The notes under the pieces: model-generated | What the model was told of the DNA's origin: nothing | Database searches by the model: none | The model's input: only the letters and a program-made list of their open reading frames with translations | Part shown: in pieces, positions 63,806 through 64,000 of the stretch | Layout: each line of letters starts with the position of its first letter | Position numbering within the stretch: position 1 is the first letter of the stretch | Translations under genes and position numbers: made by a program | Assembly: GCA_001013295.1 (NCBI GenBank) | Contig: LAZY01000040.1 | Span: forward strand, 1-64,000 | Direction of reading: 5' to 3' | From: Chryseobacterium indologenes | Lineage (GTDB): Bacteria > Bacteroidota > Bacteroidia > Flavobacteriales > Weeksellaceae | DNA: 64,000 nucleotides

Positions 63806-63979
63806 TTTATTTGATTTAAAGTTATCCTCTTAACCCAAAAAAATACCTTGACTTTCATGGGTGTCGCGAAACAAAACAGATCCGAGGATAAGTTAACCAC
63901 TAATTGTCAAGGCAATATTGTAATCGTAGAAAATGATTGGATAATTTAAAGACTTATCCTGATGTCTGTTTTGTTTCGC
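63789..63979. repeat. Three-copy repeat set (GCGAAACAAAAC and GGATAAG boxes)
   Basis: Box A, GCGAAACAAAACAGA, occurs on plus at 63866-63880, on minus at 63965-63979, and on minus in shorter form at 63791-63803 overlapping the 88-residue gene's start. Box B, GAGGATAAGTTAAC or shortened forms, accompanies each copy (63821-63834, 63884-63897, 63953-63959). CCTTGAC at 63846 and GTCAAGG at 63906 add a further inverted pair. The pairs at 63866-63897 and 63953-63979 form nested inverted repeats. Confidence 0.9.
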
Positions 63980-63983
63980 TTGA

Positions 63984-63991
63984 CAAAGATA
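63984..63991 (-). promoter_or_regulatory. Putative -7 promoter box of the tail operon
   Basis: TATCTTTG on the minus strand lies just outside the right-hand repeat. Transcription would start near 63977 and run through the whole repeat set. The -33 region is at or beyond the window edge. Confidence 0.5.
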
Positions 63992-64000
63992 TATAAAAAA

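Larger units (their letters stand above)
52714..64000. mobile_element. Prophage or phage-derived element, left end (truncated by the window)
   Basis: A tyrosine integrase lies next to tRNA-Arg, followed on the opposite strand by a tape measure gene and other tail genes that run toward it. The left boundary is placed at the tRNA 3' end by inference; the right boundary and second att site are outside the window. Host-type genes stop at 52.3 kb. No capsid, portal or lysis gene is seen here. Confidence 0.75.

Overview
The window looks like a chromosome segment of a flavobacterium, most likely a Chryseobacterium or close relative. The basis is the low GC, several type IX secretion (T9SS) cargo proteins with type A and type B (gliding-motility-type) C-terminal domains, GSCFA and DUF4269 proteins, Bacteroidota-type promoters (TTG, about 20 bases, TAnnTTTG) and A-rich leaders without Shine-Dalgarno sequences. 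This is family-level recognition from the proteins; no database search was possible.

Layout. 0.1-5.1 kb (minus): two paralogous T9SS type A surface proteins and a secreted head-repeat/coiled-coil protein. 5.4-6.7 kb: RhlE-like DEAD-box helicase. 6.8-15 kb (minus): housekeeping genes (membrane protein, TatD, DUF4269, GSCFA, polyprenyl diphosphate synthase, PiT phosphate transporter with its DUF47 partner, and a DeaD/CsdA-like helicase with a DbpA-type RNA-binding domain). 15.2-19.9 kb: TolC-MacA-MacB tripartite efflux operon interrupted by a perfect 12-copy heptamer array. 20.7-23.9 kb: two overlapping DUF262 (GmrSD-like) genes that may be a defence module. 24.1-28.6 kb: surface polysaccharide genes (FkbM methyltransferase, flippase, two glycosyltransferases). 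28.7-31.2 kb: aspartase and a lipoprotein amidase. 31.3-31.6 kb: tRNA-Ser, tRNA-Pro, tRNA-Arg. 31.7-37.2 kb: MBL hydrolase, Crp/Fnr regulator, e(P4) acid phosphatase, and a TPR protein/AraC-type regulator pair. 37.5-46.3 kb: three large T9SS cargo proteins, two of them tandem paralogs. 46.6-49.6 kb: erythromycin-esterase-like protein with a two-gene ABC exporter. 49.7-52.3 kb: secreted thermonuclease, lipoproteins and an unknown protein.

52.5-64 kb: a second tRNA-Pro/tRNA-Arg pair is followed immediately by a divergent tyrosine integrase and then, on the opposite strand, a phage tail module. In transcription order the module runs: small proteins, a tail-completion-like protein, a tape measure protein, a nucleotidyltransferase-like protein, an Ig/BACON-like repeat protein and a probable baseplate/tail protein. 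This is one end of a prophage or phage-derived element that continues past the right edge. Its most unusual non-coding parts are helically phased TTCAGACATT repeats upstream of the integrase and a three-copy repeat system, with a promoter, in front of the leftward tail operon at 63.79-63.99 kb.

The strongest candidates for something undescribed are the repeat-built leader at the right edge, the phased repeats before the integrase, the nucleotidyltransferase-like gene inside the tail operon, and the DUF262 gene pair.
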